A stretch of 46,894 nucleotides of DNA from positions 1 through 46,894 of the forward strand of contig CACEBX010000006.1 of the NCBI GenBank assembly GCA_902557845.1. Reading direction: 5' to 3'. The DNA comes from Rhodospirillaceae bacterium. Its GTDB lineage: Bacteria > Pseudomonadota > Alphaproteobacteria > TMED109. Under the pieces are notes generated by a model. The model saw only the letters and a program-made list of their open reading frames with translations. It made no database searches and was not told the DNA's origin. Shown in pieces: positions 30,125-40,125 of this stretch (its first letter is position 1; each line of letters starts with the position of its first letter). Position numbers and translations under genes: made by a program.

Positions 30125-33100
30125 ATGAAAAAAAGAACAACATATAGATATAGGCCTGGAAAGCAAGGATTATACAATCCTAAAAATGAGCACGATGCTT
30201 GTGGAATAGGTTTTGTAGCCAATATTAAAGGTAATAAAAATCATTCTGTAGTCCAGAATGGTTTAGAAATGTTGGAAAACTTAGAACATAGAGGAGCTGT
30301 TGGTGCTGATAAAACTGTAGGAGATGGTGCAGGCATGCTGACTAATCTCCCAGACAAATTGTTCAGAAATGAATTTAAAAAAGCTTCTAAGGAGTTACCA
30401 AGAGAAAATCATTATGGTGTAGGCATGATTTTTCTTCCTACCTCAAAAAAGGAACAAGATAAATCAAAACAGGTTATAAGTAAGTTTTTAGAAGAAAATA
30501 ATTTACAATTATTCCATATCAGGAATGTTCCTGTAAAAAGTTCTATTTTGTCTGTTGAAATGAAAAAAAGTGAACCTGCAATAAAGCAATTTTTTGTTAA
30601 GATAAAAGGAAAATTAAATTCTTCAATACTAGAAAAAAAGCTTTTTATAGCAAGTAAACAAATTTCGAATGAAATTACTAGACTATCTAAAAATAACAAG
30701 GTTTTTGATAATTTTTACATTAGCTCATTTTCTAATAAAATTATTACTTACAAGGGGATGTTATTATCTAATTTAGTCAGAAAGTATTTTATTGATCTTA
30801 GAAATAAAGCATACGTTAGTAATTTCTCTCTTATACACCAAAGATTTTCTACTAATACTTTTCCATCTTGGGACTTAGCACAACCGTTTAGAATGATCTG
30901 CCACAATGGTGAGATAAATACTGTAAGAGGAAATGTAAATTGGATGAATGCTAGAAAGTTAATTTTAGAAAGTAAAGTTTTAGGAAAAGATTTAAAAAAA
31001 ATTTGGCCTTTAATTGTTTACGGGCAATCTGATTCTGCTTGTTTTGATAATGCGTTAGAACTTTTAACTGCAGGTGGATATTCAATAGAGCATGCTATGA
31101 TGCTTTTAATACCAGAGGCGTGGCAAAATGCAACAAATATGAATAAGAGAAAAAAAGACTTTTATAAATATTACTCCCAGTTTAGCGAGGCATGGGATGG
31201 TCCAGCAGCAGTAGCTTTTACAGATGGAAAAAAAATTGGAGCAACTTTAGATAGAAATGGCCTCAGACCAGCAAGATATTTTATTACTTCAGATGACAGA
31301 ATAGTCTTGTCTTCTGAGATGGGAGTTTTAAGAGTAGCAGAAAACTTAATCATAAAAAAAGATAGACTAAGGCCAGGCAAGATGCTTTTGGTTGACTTAG
31401 ACAAAGGTAAGATTGTTCAAGATAATGACCTCAAAAAGCAAATGTATAGTAAGTTGGATTATAGTAAAATAATAAAAGAAAATATAGTCACTTTAAAGGA
31501 AGAAGTTTCATCAAAAAATTTTCAATTAGAAAAAGAGAAAAATATCAAAATAAAACAAAATTTTTTTGGGTATACTGAAGAAGATATTAAATTTTTAATG
31601 AAACCTATGGTGGCAAATAAGGCAGAGGCTACTGGTTCGATGGGAACGGATACTCCTATTGCCGTTCTATCTAGACAAAATAAACTTTTATTTAATTACT
31701 TCAAACAGAATTTTGCTCAGGTAACAAACCCAGCAATAGATCCCATAAGAGAAGAAACAGTTATGAGTCTAATTAGTTACTTAGGTGAAAGAGCAAATTT
31801 ATTAAATCTTGGAATAGACAATAAAAAAAGGATAATGTTAACACAGCCAATTTTATCAACTTTAGAAATTAGAAAAGTCGAACAAATATCAAAAAATCAA
31901 AAAAGTAATTTTAAAGTAAAAAGGTTTGACACAATTTTTGACATTAAAGATAGTCTTGTCAATGTAGAAAAAAAATTAGAAAAAATTTGCAAACAAGTAG
32001 AGCAAGAAGTAAAAAATAAAGGTTGTAAAATTGTAATACTTTCAGACAGACACACTTCTAAAAAAAATATAGCTTTTCCTTCATTGCTAGCTTTATCTGC
32101 AGTTCATCAATCCCTTATTACAAAAGGATTGAGAACTAAATGTAGTATAGTTGTGGAGACAGGAGAAGCAAGAGAGGTTCATCACTTTTCTGTTTTAGCA
32201 GGATATGGGGCTGAGGCAATTCATCCCTATTTGGCATTAGAGAGTTTAAGAGAAATAATAGGTCCTCAAAAGGATTTTAAAAATATTAATGAAAATGAAA
32301 AAAAATATATCAAAGCAATAGGAAAAGGCATTTTAAAGGTTATGTCAAAGATGGGTATTTCTACCTATCAATCATATAATGGAGCTCAAATTTTTGATGC
32401 AGTTGGTCTAAATTCAATTTTTATTGATAAATATTTTACGGGAACCTCTAGCTTAATAGAAGGAGTCGGTTTTGAAGAAGTAATCAATGAAACTAGAAGA
32501 AGGCACATAGAAGGAATCAGTGCCGTAGAAAAAAAGTTATTTAGACTAAATATTGGAGGGGAATATGCTTATAGATTAAATGGAGAAAAGCATGTTTGGG
32601 ACCCTGATACTATCTCAGACCTACAGCTATCTGTGAGATCGCAAGACGAAAATAAGTATGAAGATTACGCTAAAAATATAAACGGAACTAAGAACGGAAA
32701 CTTAAATCCTAGATCGTTATTTGAGATAAAGTATTCAAAAAAACCAATTAATATTAAAAAAGTTGAAAGTGCTTCTGAAATAGTAAAAAGGTTTTCAACT
32801 GGAGCAATGTCTTTTGGTTCTATAAGTAGAGAAGCTCATACTACCCTTGCTGCAGCCATGAATGCTATAGGAGGAAGGTCCAACACTGGAGAGGGAGGAG
32901 AGGAAAGATTTAGATTTAAAAAACAAAAAAATGGACAGAACTTAAAAAGTGCTATTAAACAAGTCGCTTCTGGAAGATTTGGAGTTACCACAGAATATTT
33001 AGTAAATAGTACAGATATACAAATTAAAATTGCCCAAGGTGCAAAACCGGGTGAGGGAGGGCAACTACCAGGACACAAAGTCGACAATGTAATTGCAGAA

Positions 33101-34741
33101 GTTAGATTTTCAACTCCAGGTGTAGGTTTAATATCTCCACCTCCACATCATGACATATATTCAATAGAAGATTTAGCCCAGCTAATTTTTGACTTAAAAA
33201 ATGTTAATCCCAAAGCTAGAATTTCTGTAAAGCTGGTATCAGAGGTAGGAGTTGGTACTGTTGCTGCTGGAGTTGCAAAATCTAAGGCTGACCATATTAC
33301 TATTTCTGGCTTTGAAGGAGGAACTGGTGCGAGTCCATTAACTTCTATAAAACACGCTGGCTCTCCTTGGGAACTTGGGCTAGCAGAAACTCAGCAAACT
33401 CTGGTTTTAAATAACTTAAGAAGTAGAATATCTCTTCAGGTAGATGGAGGGTTAAGAACTGGCAGAGACGTTGTTATAGGAGCTTTATTAGGAGCTGATG
33501 AATTTGGGTTTTCTACAGCACCATTGATAGCAATGGGTTGTATAATGATGAGAAAGTGTCATTTAAATACATGTCCCGTTGGTATAGCTACTCAAAATCC
33601 AGTGCTCAGAAAAAAATTTGCAGGCAAACCAGAGCACGTTATAAAATACTTTTTTTATGTAGCAGAAGAAATAAGACAAATCATGGCAAAGATGGGTATA
33701 AAAAAATTTAGTGACTTAATAGGTAGAACAGAAAAATTATCATTTAATAAAAGCTTAACTTCTTGGAAAACTAAAGGTTTAAATTTTAAAAATATATTTT
33801 ATTCACCTAATACTAAAAATAGAAAACAGGTTTATAACACTAAAAACCAAGAACATGCACTAATAGACATATTAGATACTAAATTTATTAAAGAATTTAA
33901 GAGTAAATTTTCAAAAAATAAAAAACTTGTAATGAATTATAATATTTATAATACCGATAGGTCAGCAGGAGCAATGTTTTCTGGATATCTTGCAAAAATT
34001 TATGGACATGAAGGATTGAAAGAAAATAGTATCACTATAAATTTAAAAGGTACTGCTGGACAATCTTTTGCAGCTTTTAGTAGTTATGGTATAACGTTTA
34101 ATCTTGCTGGAGAAGCTAATGATTATGTTGGAAAAGGTCTATGTGGTGGACAAATTAATATATTTCCCACAGAAGACTCTAAGATAATTCCAGAAGATAG
34201 TATAATTATTGGAAATACTGTACTATATGGTGCTATTGCTGGTCAGTGTTATTTTAGGGGTATAGGTGGTGAAAGGTTTGCAGTAAGAAATTCTGGAGCT
34301 TGGGCTGTAGTAGAAGGTTTAGGAGACCATGGTTGTGAGTACATGACAGGAGGAGTAGTTGTGTGTTTGGGAAAAACAGGAAAAAATTTTGGAGCAGGCA
34401 TGTCTGGAGGAATTGCTTATGTTTATGATAAAGATAACGTTTTTGAAAAGCAATGTAACCTAAGTTTAATAGACTTGTCTAAAGTAAAGAAATCAAAAAA
34501 TAATACTAGAAAATATACCTTTGATTTTTTAAAAAATAATATGTTGGAGTTTCATGAAGATAGAATTCATTTTTTGTTAAAAAATCACTTTAAATTTACC
34601 AAAAGTTCTTTAGCTAAAACGTTACTAAACAATTGGGATAATGAAAAAGAAAATTTTACTATAGTATTTCCAAAAGACTATAGAATAGCTTTAGAAAATA
34701 TGAATAAAAAAAATTATAATTTAAAAAAACTAGGAGAGTAG
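30125..34741 (+). CDS. gltB: Glutamate synthase (NADPH) large subunit
   Basis: 1538 residues. Domains in order: N-terminal class II glutamine amidotransferase, whose nucleophile Cys lies in HDACGIGFVANIKG after a short propeptide; central domain; FMN/2-oxoglutarate synthase domain with FSTGAMSFGSISREAHTTLA and GFEGGTGASPLTSIKHAG; 3Fe-4S ligands in CIMMRKCHLNTCPVGIATQN; and the C-terminal GXGXG beta-helix (GLCGGQINIFP, GERFAVRNSGAWAVVEG). It makes glutamate from glutamine and 2-oxoglutarate with GltD. The 187-base upstream gap holds an AT-rich promoter region with no recognised operator. Confidence 0.97.
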   Translation: MKKRTTYRYRPGKQGLYNPKNEHDACGIGFVANIKGNKNHSVVQNGLEMLENLEHRGAVGADKTVGDGAGMLTNLPDKLFRNEFKKASKELPRENHYGVGMIFLPTSKKEQDKSKQVISKFLEENNLQLFHIRNVPVKSSILSVEMKKSEPAIKQFFVKIKGKLNSSILEKKLFIASKQISNEITRLSKNNKVFDNFYISSFSNKIITYKGMLLSNLVRKYFIDLRNKAYVSNFSLIHQRFSTNTFPSWDLAQPFRMICHNGEINTVRGNVNWMNARKLILESKVLGKDLKKIWPLIVYGQSDSACFDNALELLTAGGYSIEHAMMLLIPEAWQNATNMNKRKKDFYKYYSQFSEAWDGPAAVAFTDGKKIGATLDRNGLRPARYFITSDDRIVLSSEMGVLRVAENLIIKKDRLRPGKMLLVDLDKGKIVQDNDLKKQMYSKLDYSKIIKENIVTLKEEVSSKNFQLEKEKNIKIKQNFFGYTEEDIKFLMKPMVANKAEATGSMGTDTPIAVLSRQNKLLFNYFKQNFAQVTNPAIDPIREETVMSLISYLGERANLLNLGIDNKKRIMLTQPILSTLEIRKVEQISKNQKSNFKVKRFDTIFDIKDSLVNVEKKLEKICKQVEQEVKNKGCKIVILSDRHTSKKNIAFPSLLALSAVHQSLITKGLRTKCSIVVETGEAREVHHFSVLAGYGAEAIHPYLALESLREIIGPQKDFKNINENEKKYIKAIGKGILKVMSKMGISTYQSYNGAQIFDAVGLNSIFIDKYFTGTSSLIEGVGFEEVINETRRRHIEGISAVEKKLFRLNIGGEYAYRLNGEKHVWDPDTISDLQLSVRSQDENKYEDYAKNINGTKNGNLNPRSLFEIKYSKKPINIKKVESASEIVKRFSTGAMSFGSISREAHTTLAAAMNAIGGRSNTGEGGEERFRFKKQKNGQNLKSAIKQVASGRFGVTTEYLVNSTDIQIKIAQGAKPGEGGQLPGHKVDNVIAEVRFSTPGVGLISPPPHHDIYSIEDLAQLIFDLKNVNPKARISVKLVSEVGVGTVAAGVAKSKADHITISGFEGGTGASPLTSIKHAGSPWELGLAETQQTLVLNNLRSRISLQVDGGLRTGRDVVIGALLGADEFGFSTAPLIAMGCIMMRKCHLNTCPVGIATQNPVLRKKFAGKPEHVIKYFFYVAEEIRQIMAKMGIKKFSDLIGRTEKLSFNKSLTSWKTKGLNFKNIFYSPNTKNRKQVYNTKNQEHALIDILDTKFIKEFKSKFSKNKKLVMNYNIYNTDRSAGAMFSGYLAKIYGHEGLKENSITINLKGTAGQSFAAFSSYGITFNLAGEANDYVGKGLCGGQINIFPTEDSKIIPEDSIIIGNTVLYGAIAGQCYFRGIGGERFAVRNSGAWAVVEGLGDHGCEYMTGGVVVCLGKTGKNFGAGMSGGIAYVYDKDNVFEKQCNLSLIDLSKVKKSKNNTRKYTFDFLKNNMLEFHEDRIHFLLKNHFKFTKSSLAKTLLNNWDNEKENFTIVFPKDYRIALENMNKKNYNLKKLGE

Positions 34742-34744
34742 AAA

Positions 34745-36142
34745 GTGGGTAAGGTTACAGGTTTTTTAGATCATGATAGAAAAGATAGAGATTACTTTTC
34801 TGTAAAAAATAGAATTAAAAGTTTCAAAGAATTTTTAGTTCCACTGAGTGAAAAAGATTTAAAAATTCAGGCTTCTAGATGTATGGACTGTGGAATACCT
34901 TACTGTCACTCTGGTTGTCCTGTAAATAATATTATACCTGATTGGAATGACATGGTTTATAATGATGATATTGAGAATGCATTAAAGACATTACATTCTA
35001 CAAATAATTTTCCTGAGTTTACAGGAAGAATTTGCCCGGCTCCATGTGAAGCAGCATGTACTCTAAATATAGAGGACAGCCCAGTTACAATTAAAACTAT
35101 TGAATGTGCAATAATAGATAAAGGTTGGAAATTAGGTCTAGTAAAACCACAAAAGCCACTAAAAAAGCTTTCTAAATCTGTAGCTGTAATTGGATCTGGC
35201 CCAGCAGGCATGGCAGCTGCACAGCAGTTGGCTAGGAAGGGGTACAATGTAGTCGTATTTGAGAAAAATAAGCTTATAGGAGGGTTGTTGAGGTATGGAA
35301 TTCCTGACTTTAAAATGGAAAAACATCTAATTGATAGACGAGTTGAGCAAATGAAAAAAGAAGGTGTTTTATTTAAAACTTCTACAGACATAGGCAATGA
35401 TTTAAGTGTTAGTGAACTTAAAAAAAATTATGATGCAGTTTTAATCTGTTCAGGGTCTGAGCATGCTAGAGATTTAAATATTCCTGGAAGAGAAGCTAGC
35501 GGAGTTAATTTTGCTATGGATTTTTTGCCTATGCAAAATAAGATGGTTTCTGGGGAAATAAATCAAGAAGAGTTAAAAATTTCAGCTAAAAATAAGAATG
35601 TTGTAGTTATCGGAGGAGGTGATACAGGTTCCGATTGTATAGGTACTTCAATTAGGCAAGGAGCAAAAAGCGTCAAACAAATAGAGATTATGCCGATGCC
35701 TCCAAAGAATGAAAATAAAGAATTAACTTGGCCAAATTGGCCTTTAAAATTAAGAACGTCTTCTTCTCAGCAGGAAGGAGTAAAAAGAGATTGGTCTGTT
35801 CTTACTAAATCATTTGAAGTTAAATCTAACAAGGTGACAGGTCTAAATTGTGTTAAAATTGATAAAAATTTTAAGGAAATAAAAAATAGTAACTTTAAAA
35901 TTAAAGCTGACTTAGTACTTTTAGCTATGGGATTTGTGCATCCTTTAAAAAAAGGACCAATAGAAGAATTAAAACTAAAGCTTGATGATAAAGGTAATAT
36001 ATCTGCGTCCCAAAAAAACTATTTAACCTCAGATAAGAAGGTATTTGCTGCAGGAGACTCAAGAAGAGGACAGTCATTGGTAGTCTGGGCTATTAAAGAA
36101 GGAAGAGATGCAGCTGACTCTATTCATAAATTTTTATCCTGA
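34745..36142 (+). CDS. gltD: Glutamate synthase small subunit
   Basis: 465 residues from a GTG start with GGAGA nearby, three bases after gltB. Two [4Fe-4S] cysteine groups: CMDCGIPYCHSGCPVNN and FTGRICPAPCEAACT. FAD-binding GSGPAGMAAAQQLARKGYNV and NADPH-binding VVIGGGDTGSDCIG follow. It carries electrons from NADPH to GltB. The Fe-S-rich pair lies directly before the SUF operon on the same strand. Confidence 0.97.
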   Translation: MGKVTGFLDHDRKDRDYFSVKNRIKSFKEFLVPLSEKDLKIQASRCMDCGIPYCHSGCPVNNIIPDWNDMVYNDDIENALKTLHSTNNFPEFTGRICPAPCEAACTLNIEDSPVTIKTIECAIIDKGWKLGLVKPQKPLKKLSKSVAVIGSGPAGMAAAQQLARKGYNVVVFEKNKLIGGLLRYGIPDFKMEKHLIDRRVEQMKKEGVLFKTSTDIGNDLSVSELKKNYDAVLICSGSEHARDLNIPGREASGVNFAMDFLPMQNKMVSGEINQEELKISAKNKNVVVIGGGDTGSDCIGTSIRQGAKSVKQIEIMPMPPKNENKELTWPNWPLKLRTSSSQQEGVKRDWSVLTKSFEVKSNKVTGLNCVKIDKNFKEIKNSNFKIKADLVLLAMGFVHPLKKGPIEELKLKLDDKGNISASQKNYLTSDKKVFAAGDSRRGQSLVVWAIKEGRDAADSIHKFLS

Positions 36143-36146
36143 AAGC

Positions 36147-36174
36147 TTGATACTTTACCAAATTAGTATATATT
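36147..36174 (+). promoter_or_regulatory. Promoter of the suf operon
   Basis: TTGATA (36147-36152), 16-base spacer, TATATT (36169-36174), then six bases to the ATG at 36181, so the mRNA is predicted to be leaderless. The region between the boxes (CTTTACCAAATTAGTA) would be where an Rrf2 regulator could bind, but no exact site is recognised. Confidence 0.6.
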
Positions 36175-36180
36175 ACTGTC

Positions 36181-36597
36181 ATGTTAAAAATTACAAGATT
36201 AGCTGATTATTCTGTATTAATACTTTGCTGTTTCCAAGATAAAAAACTAACTGCTAGGAGTATTTCTAATAAAGTTGGTATAGGTATAGCTACAGTAAAT
36301 AAAATATTATCCCTTTTAGTTAAAGCAAAAATATTAAAGCCAGTGAGAGGTGCAAATGGTGGGTATTGCCCATCAAAAAGTCTAAAAGAAGTATCAATAA
36401 AGGATATTATAGAAGCTATTGAAGGCCCTGTAGCTTTAACTAAATGTGTAGAGGTAAGTGACGAAAAAAGTTGTAACTTATATTGTACATGCATTACTAA
36501 AAATGTTTGGAATAAAGTTAACAATTCTGTGCAAGCTACTTTACATAAAATAAAAATTAATGATATTACCGGTCAAAGTAGATCCTTCATAGACTAA
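36181..36597 (+). CDS. Rrf2-family regulator of the SUF operon
   Basis: 138 residues. An N-terminal winged helix begins MLKITRLADYSVLILCCF; RSISNKVGIGIATVNKILSL is the recognition region and GANGGYCPSKSLKEVSIKDI the wing. Cysteines in TKCVEVSDEKSCNLYCTC are the likely Fe-S ligands used to sense cluster status, as in IscR and the SUF-associated Rrf2 regulators. First gene of the operon, 25 bases before sufB. Confidence 0.92.
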   Translation: MLKITRLADYSVLILCCFQDKKLTARSISNKVGIGIATVNKILSLLVKAKILKPVRGANGGYCPSKSLKEVSIKDIIEAIEGPVALTKCVEVSDEKSCNLYCTCITKNVWNKVNNSVQATLHKIKINDITGQSRSFID

Positions 36598-36622
36598 TAT
36601 TAGTATAAACAGTAGGTAAATT

Positions 36623-38098
36623 ATGAGAACAAGTGATGATACAACAAAATTAGTAGAGGAAGCTTCTAGATATAAGTATGGTTTTACTACTAATATAGAA
36701 CAAGATTTAGCTCCGAAGGGATTAAATAAGGATATAGTAAGGTTTATTTCACAAAAAAAAAATGAACCTAAGTGGTTATTAGAATGGAGATTGAAAGCAT
36801 TTGAGACACTAGAAAAAAGAAAAGATAATCTTCCTACCTGGGCAAATCTTAAATATGATAAAATTGACTTTCAAGATATTCATTATTATGCTGCGCCTAA
36901 ATCGGAAGATGATAAGCCTAAGTCTTTAGATGAAGTAGATCCTGAGTTGTTGAGAGCATATGACAAATTAGGAATACCTCTTAAGGAACAAGAGTTTTTA
37001 GCTGGGGTAAAAAACAGTCACAAAGTAGCAGTTGATGCAGTATTTGATAGTGTGTCTGTGGCAACCACTTTTAAAAGTGAATTAAGTAAGCTAGGGATTA
37101 TTTTCTGCTCATTCTCTGAAGCAGTTGCAACTCATCCTGATTTAGTAAAAAAGTATTTAGGTACAGTTGTGCCGGTTAACGACAATTATTTTTCTACTTT
37201 AAATTCAGCAGTTTTTAGCGACGGTTCTTTTGTTTACATTCCACCGGGGGTAAGGTGCCCTATGGAATTAAGTACTTACTTTAGAATTAATGCTGCAAAT
37301 ACAGGGCAATTTGAAAGAACTCTAATAATAGCAGATAAAAACTCATATGTTTCTTATTTAGAAGGTTGTACAGCTCCTATGAGAGACGAAAACCAACTTC
37401 ACGCTGCTGTTGTAGAGTTAGTCGCTTTAGAGAATGCTGAAATCAAGTATTCTACAGTTCAAAATTGGTATCCTGGAGATAAGAATGGAAAAGGGGGAAT
37501 ATATAATTTTGTTACTAAAAGAGGTATTTGCCAAGAAGCACATTCTAAAATTTCATGGACTCAAGTAGAAACTGGATCAGCAGTTACCTGGAAATATCCT
37601 AGTGTAATATTAAAGGGAGATTACTCTTCAGGAGAGTTTTATTCAGTTGCTTTATCGCATAACTGTCAGCAAGCAGATACAGGAACCAAAATGATACATA
37701 TAGGAAAAAATACATCCTCAAGAATTGTTTCTAAAGGAATTTCTGCTGGAAGAGGACAACAAACTTATAGAGGATTAGTGAGTATTTTACCCAAGGCAGA
37801 TAATACAAAAAACTTTACACAGTGTGATTCACTTTTAATTGGAAATGATTGTGGAGCACATACAGTTCCTTACATAGATGTTAGAAATAAATCTTCTGAT
37901 GTAGCGCATGAAGCATCTACTTCAAAGATTAGTGAAGAACAATTATTTTTTTGTTTGCAGAGAGGTATTACGGAAGAGGATGCTACAGCATTGATTGTTA
38001 ATGGGTTTTGTAGAGAAGTCTTTAAAAGCCTTCCAATGGAGTTTGCCGTTGAAGCAAAAAAACTATTAGAACTTAGCTTAGAGGGAGCAGTCGGATAA
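36623..38098 (+). CDS. sufB: Fe-S assembly scaffold SufB
   Basis: 491 residues. Scaffold subunit of the SufBC2D complex on which clusters form. Typical segments: [19 protein letters not shown] at the N terminus, [40 protein letters not shown], and the C-terminal [20 protein letters not shown] with the conserved beta-helix exit. Its stop overlaps the sufC ATG by one base (TAATG). Confidence 0.97.
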   Translation: MRTSDDTTKLVEEASRYKYGFTTNIEQDLAPKGLNKDIVRFISQKKNEPKWLLEWRLKAFETLEKRKDNLPTWANLKYDKIDFQDIHYYAAPKSEDDKPKSLDEVDPELLRAYDKLGIPLKEQEFLAGVKNSHKVAVDAVFDSVSVATTFKSELSKLGIIFCSFSEAVATHPDLVKKYLGTVVPVNDNYFSTLNSAVFSDGSFVYIPPGVRCPMELSTYFRINAANTGQFERTLIIADKNSYVSYLEGCTAPMRDENQLHAAVVELVALENAEIKYSTVQNWYPGDKNGKGGIYNFVTKRGICQEAHSKISWTQVETGSAVTWKYPSVILKGDYSSGEFYSVALSHNCQQADTGTKMIHIGKNTSSRIVSKGISAGRGQQTYRGLVSILPKADNTKNFTQCDSLLIGNDCGAHTVPYIDVRNKSSDVAHEASTSKISEEQLFFCLQRGITEEDATALIVNGFCREVFKSLPMEFAVEAKKLLELSLEGAVG

Positions 38099-38835
38099 TG
38101 TTAAAAATATCAAACTTATCTGTTTCTGTAGAAAATAAGTTAATAATAAATAACTTAGACTTAGAAATCGATGAGGGTAAAAAAGTCGCTGTAATGGGCC
38201 CCAATGGATCAGGAAAGTCAACACTTTCTAACGTAATATCTGGTAAACCAGGATATGATATAAAAGAAGGTAGCATAGAATTTGAAGATACAGATATTCT
38301 TAAGGTTGATCCTGAAGAGAGGGCCACTATGGGAATTTTCATGGCGTTTCAATATCCTGTTGAAATCCCAGGAATAGCTAATTCATCTTTTTTAAGAACA
38401 GCTATTAATTCCATTAGAAAAAAAAATAATATTGACCCTGTTAACACAAGAATTTTTTTAGAAGAAATAAACCAGATTGCCAGCAAACTTGGGCTTGATA
38501 AATCTTTTCTTTCAAGAGACATGAATGCAGGCTTTTCAGGAGGAGAAAAGAAGAAAAATGAAATTCTACAACTACTTTTATTAAAACCAAAATTATGTGT
38601 TTTAGATGAAATTGATTCAGGACTTGATATTGATTCTCTTAAAGTTATTTCTAAGGGTATCTCAGAGTATAGCAACAAAAAGAATTCTATGTTAATTATT
38701 ACTCATTATCAAAGGTTATTGGACCACGTAATTCCTGATGAGGTTCATATTTTTAATAATGGTAAAATAGTTGAGTCTGGTGATCATAATTTAGTAAAAA
38801 TATTAGAAGAAAAGGGATACAAGGAGTTCTCTTAA
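38098..38835 (+). CDS. sufC: SufC ATPase of the SufBCD complex
   Basis: 245 residues, ABC-type soluble ATPase. Walker A GPNGSGKST, Q-loop in FMAFQYPVEIPG, signature FSGGEKKKNEILQLL, Walker B LCVLDEIDSGLD, and switch His in IITHYQRLL. ATP-driven changes in SufBC2D expose cluster-building sites. Sandwiched between sufB and sufD with no gaps. Confidence 0.97.
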   Translation: MLKISNLSVSVENKLIINNLDLEIDEGKKVAVMGPNGSGKSTLSNVISGKPGYDIKEGSIEFEDTDILKVDPEERATMGIFMAFQYPVEIPGIANSSFLRTAINSIRKKNNIDPVNTRIFLEEINQIASKLGLDKSFLSRDMNAGFSGGEKKKNEILQLLLLKPKLCVLDEIDSGLDIDSLKVISKGISEYSNKKNSMLIITHYQRLLDHVIPDEVHIFNNGKIVESGDHNLVKILEEKGYKEFS

Positions 38836-40125
38836 ATGCTATTAAATGATTATTTAAATAAATTAAAAAAAACTAATATAAAAGAATTAAATAAGCCTTG
38901 GTTAAATAACGATCTTCTTAACAAAGAATTTCTAGATAATATTTTTCCTGACAACAAGATAGAGGAGTGGAAAAACTTTAATGTAAAGGCCTTTAATAAA
39001 AAAAAGTGGAAGCTATTAGTTTCAGAAAATAGTACTCTTTTTAAAAAAGAAAATATTTCATTCAAGAATTTAATAGTTTTTAATAACGGAGTGTTAGACA
39101 AAAAGCTAACAGAAATTAATACTGAAGATAAAGTAAAGATACATAGTCTCCATGAGTATTATAATAAAGATAAAACTATAGTTGATAAATTATATTCCAA
39201 TAGTAAGAAATATTCAGAAGACAGAATATCTGGTATAGTTGATAAAAAAACTACAAGCTTATTGTCGCTTAATTCGCTTCTTAATCAAGGAGTAGTGATA
39301 GAGGTAGCTGCGGACTTCAAAGTTGAAAATGAAATTTGCCTTTACAATCAAATTTCAGCTAATGAAACTATAATTAATCCATATATTCTCTTAGTTGCTA
39401 ACAAAAATGCAGAAGTAAATTTTTTAGATTTGACATCTTACATTGAAGAAAATAATTGGACTAATGTTTTTTATGAGGTTTACTTAGAAAAAAATTCAAA
39501 GGTAAGAATGTCAAACTTTAGTCTTAATCAATCTATGAATTTAAATACTTCCTCATACAATTTTCATTTAGAAAAAGAGGCGCTTTTAGAATTTGCATCT
39601 ATTAACAAAGGCAATTCTAAGAAAGATATTAGAGTTTTTTTGAATGGAGAAAACTCTAAGGTAGACATCAAAGGAATGTTATTATCAAGACTTATTGAAA
39701 ACAGCGATGTATTCTGCAAAGTAACGCATAATGCATTTAGTTCTGATAGCAAACAAGACTGGAGAATGATATCTAATGATACTTCAAAAACTTCACTGAA
39801 TGGAAAAATAAAAATACTGAAGGGGGCTAAGAATAGTTCGGGTAATTTCTTTTCTAAGGCGTTATTACTAAATGATAAAGCTAAGGCTTTTTCTAAACCA
39901 GAGCTAGAAATTTTTGAAGATGATGTTTCTTGTTCCCATGGGTCCTCATTTGGTGAATTAGAAAAAGATAAGGTATTTTATTTGCAAAGCCGAGGTCTTT
40001 CAAAAAAGGAAGCTATAGGAATGTTAGTTTCAGCATTTATAAATGAACTAAATTTTAAAGATAATAATTTATCTGAAAACTTGAAAAGTGAAGTTGAAAA
40101 AATGTTTATTGGGAAAGATATATAA
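38836..40125 (+). CDS. sufD: Fe-S assembly protein SufD
   Basis: 429 residues. Diverged N-terminal half and the conserved SufB/D beta-helix, ending in DDVSCSHGSSFGELEKDKVF and YLQSRGLSKKEAIGMLVSAF. The His in CSHG corresponds to the residue used for iron acquisition in SufD. It starts on the base after the sufC stop, implying coupled translation. Confidence 0.95.
   Translation: MLLNDYLNKLKKTNIKELNKPWLNNDLLNKEFLDNIFPDNKIEEWKNFNVKAFNKKKWKLLVSENSTLFKKENISFKNLIVFNNGVLDKKLTEINTEDKVKIHSLHEYYNKDKTIVDKLYSNSKKYSEDRISGIVDKKTTSLLSLNSLLNQGVVIEVAADFKVENEICLYNQISANETIINPYILLVANKNAEVNFLDLTSYIEENNWTNVFYEVYLEKNSKVRMSNFSLNQSMNLNTSSYNFHLEKEALLEFASINKGNSKKDIRVFLNGENSKVDIKGMLLSRLIENSDVFCKVTHNAFSSDSKQDWRMISNDTSKTSLNGKIKILKGAKNSSGNFFSKALLLNDKAKAFSKPELEIFEDDVSCSHGSSFGELEKDKVFYLQSRGLSKKEAIGMLVSAFINELNFKDNNLSENLKSEVEKMFIGKDI

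Noticed and set aside
32836-33087. 83-codon minus-strand frame
   Set aside because: It is antisense to the FMN-binding domain of gltB; shadow frame.
34957-35397. 146-codon minus-strand frame
   Set aside because: It is antisense to the Fe-S and FAD-binding part of gltD, whose motifs are intact.
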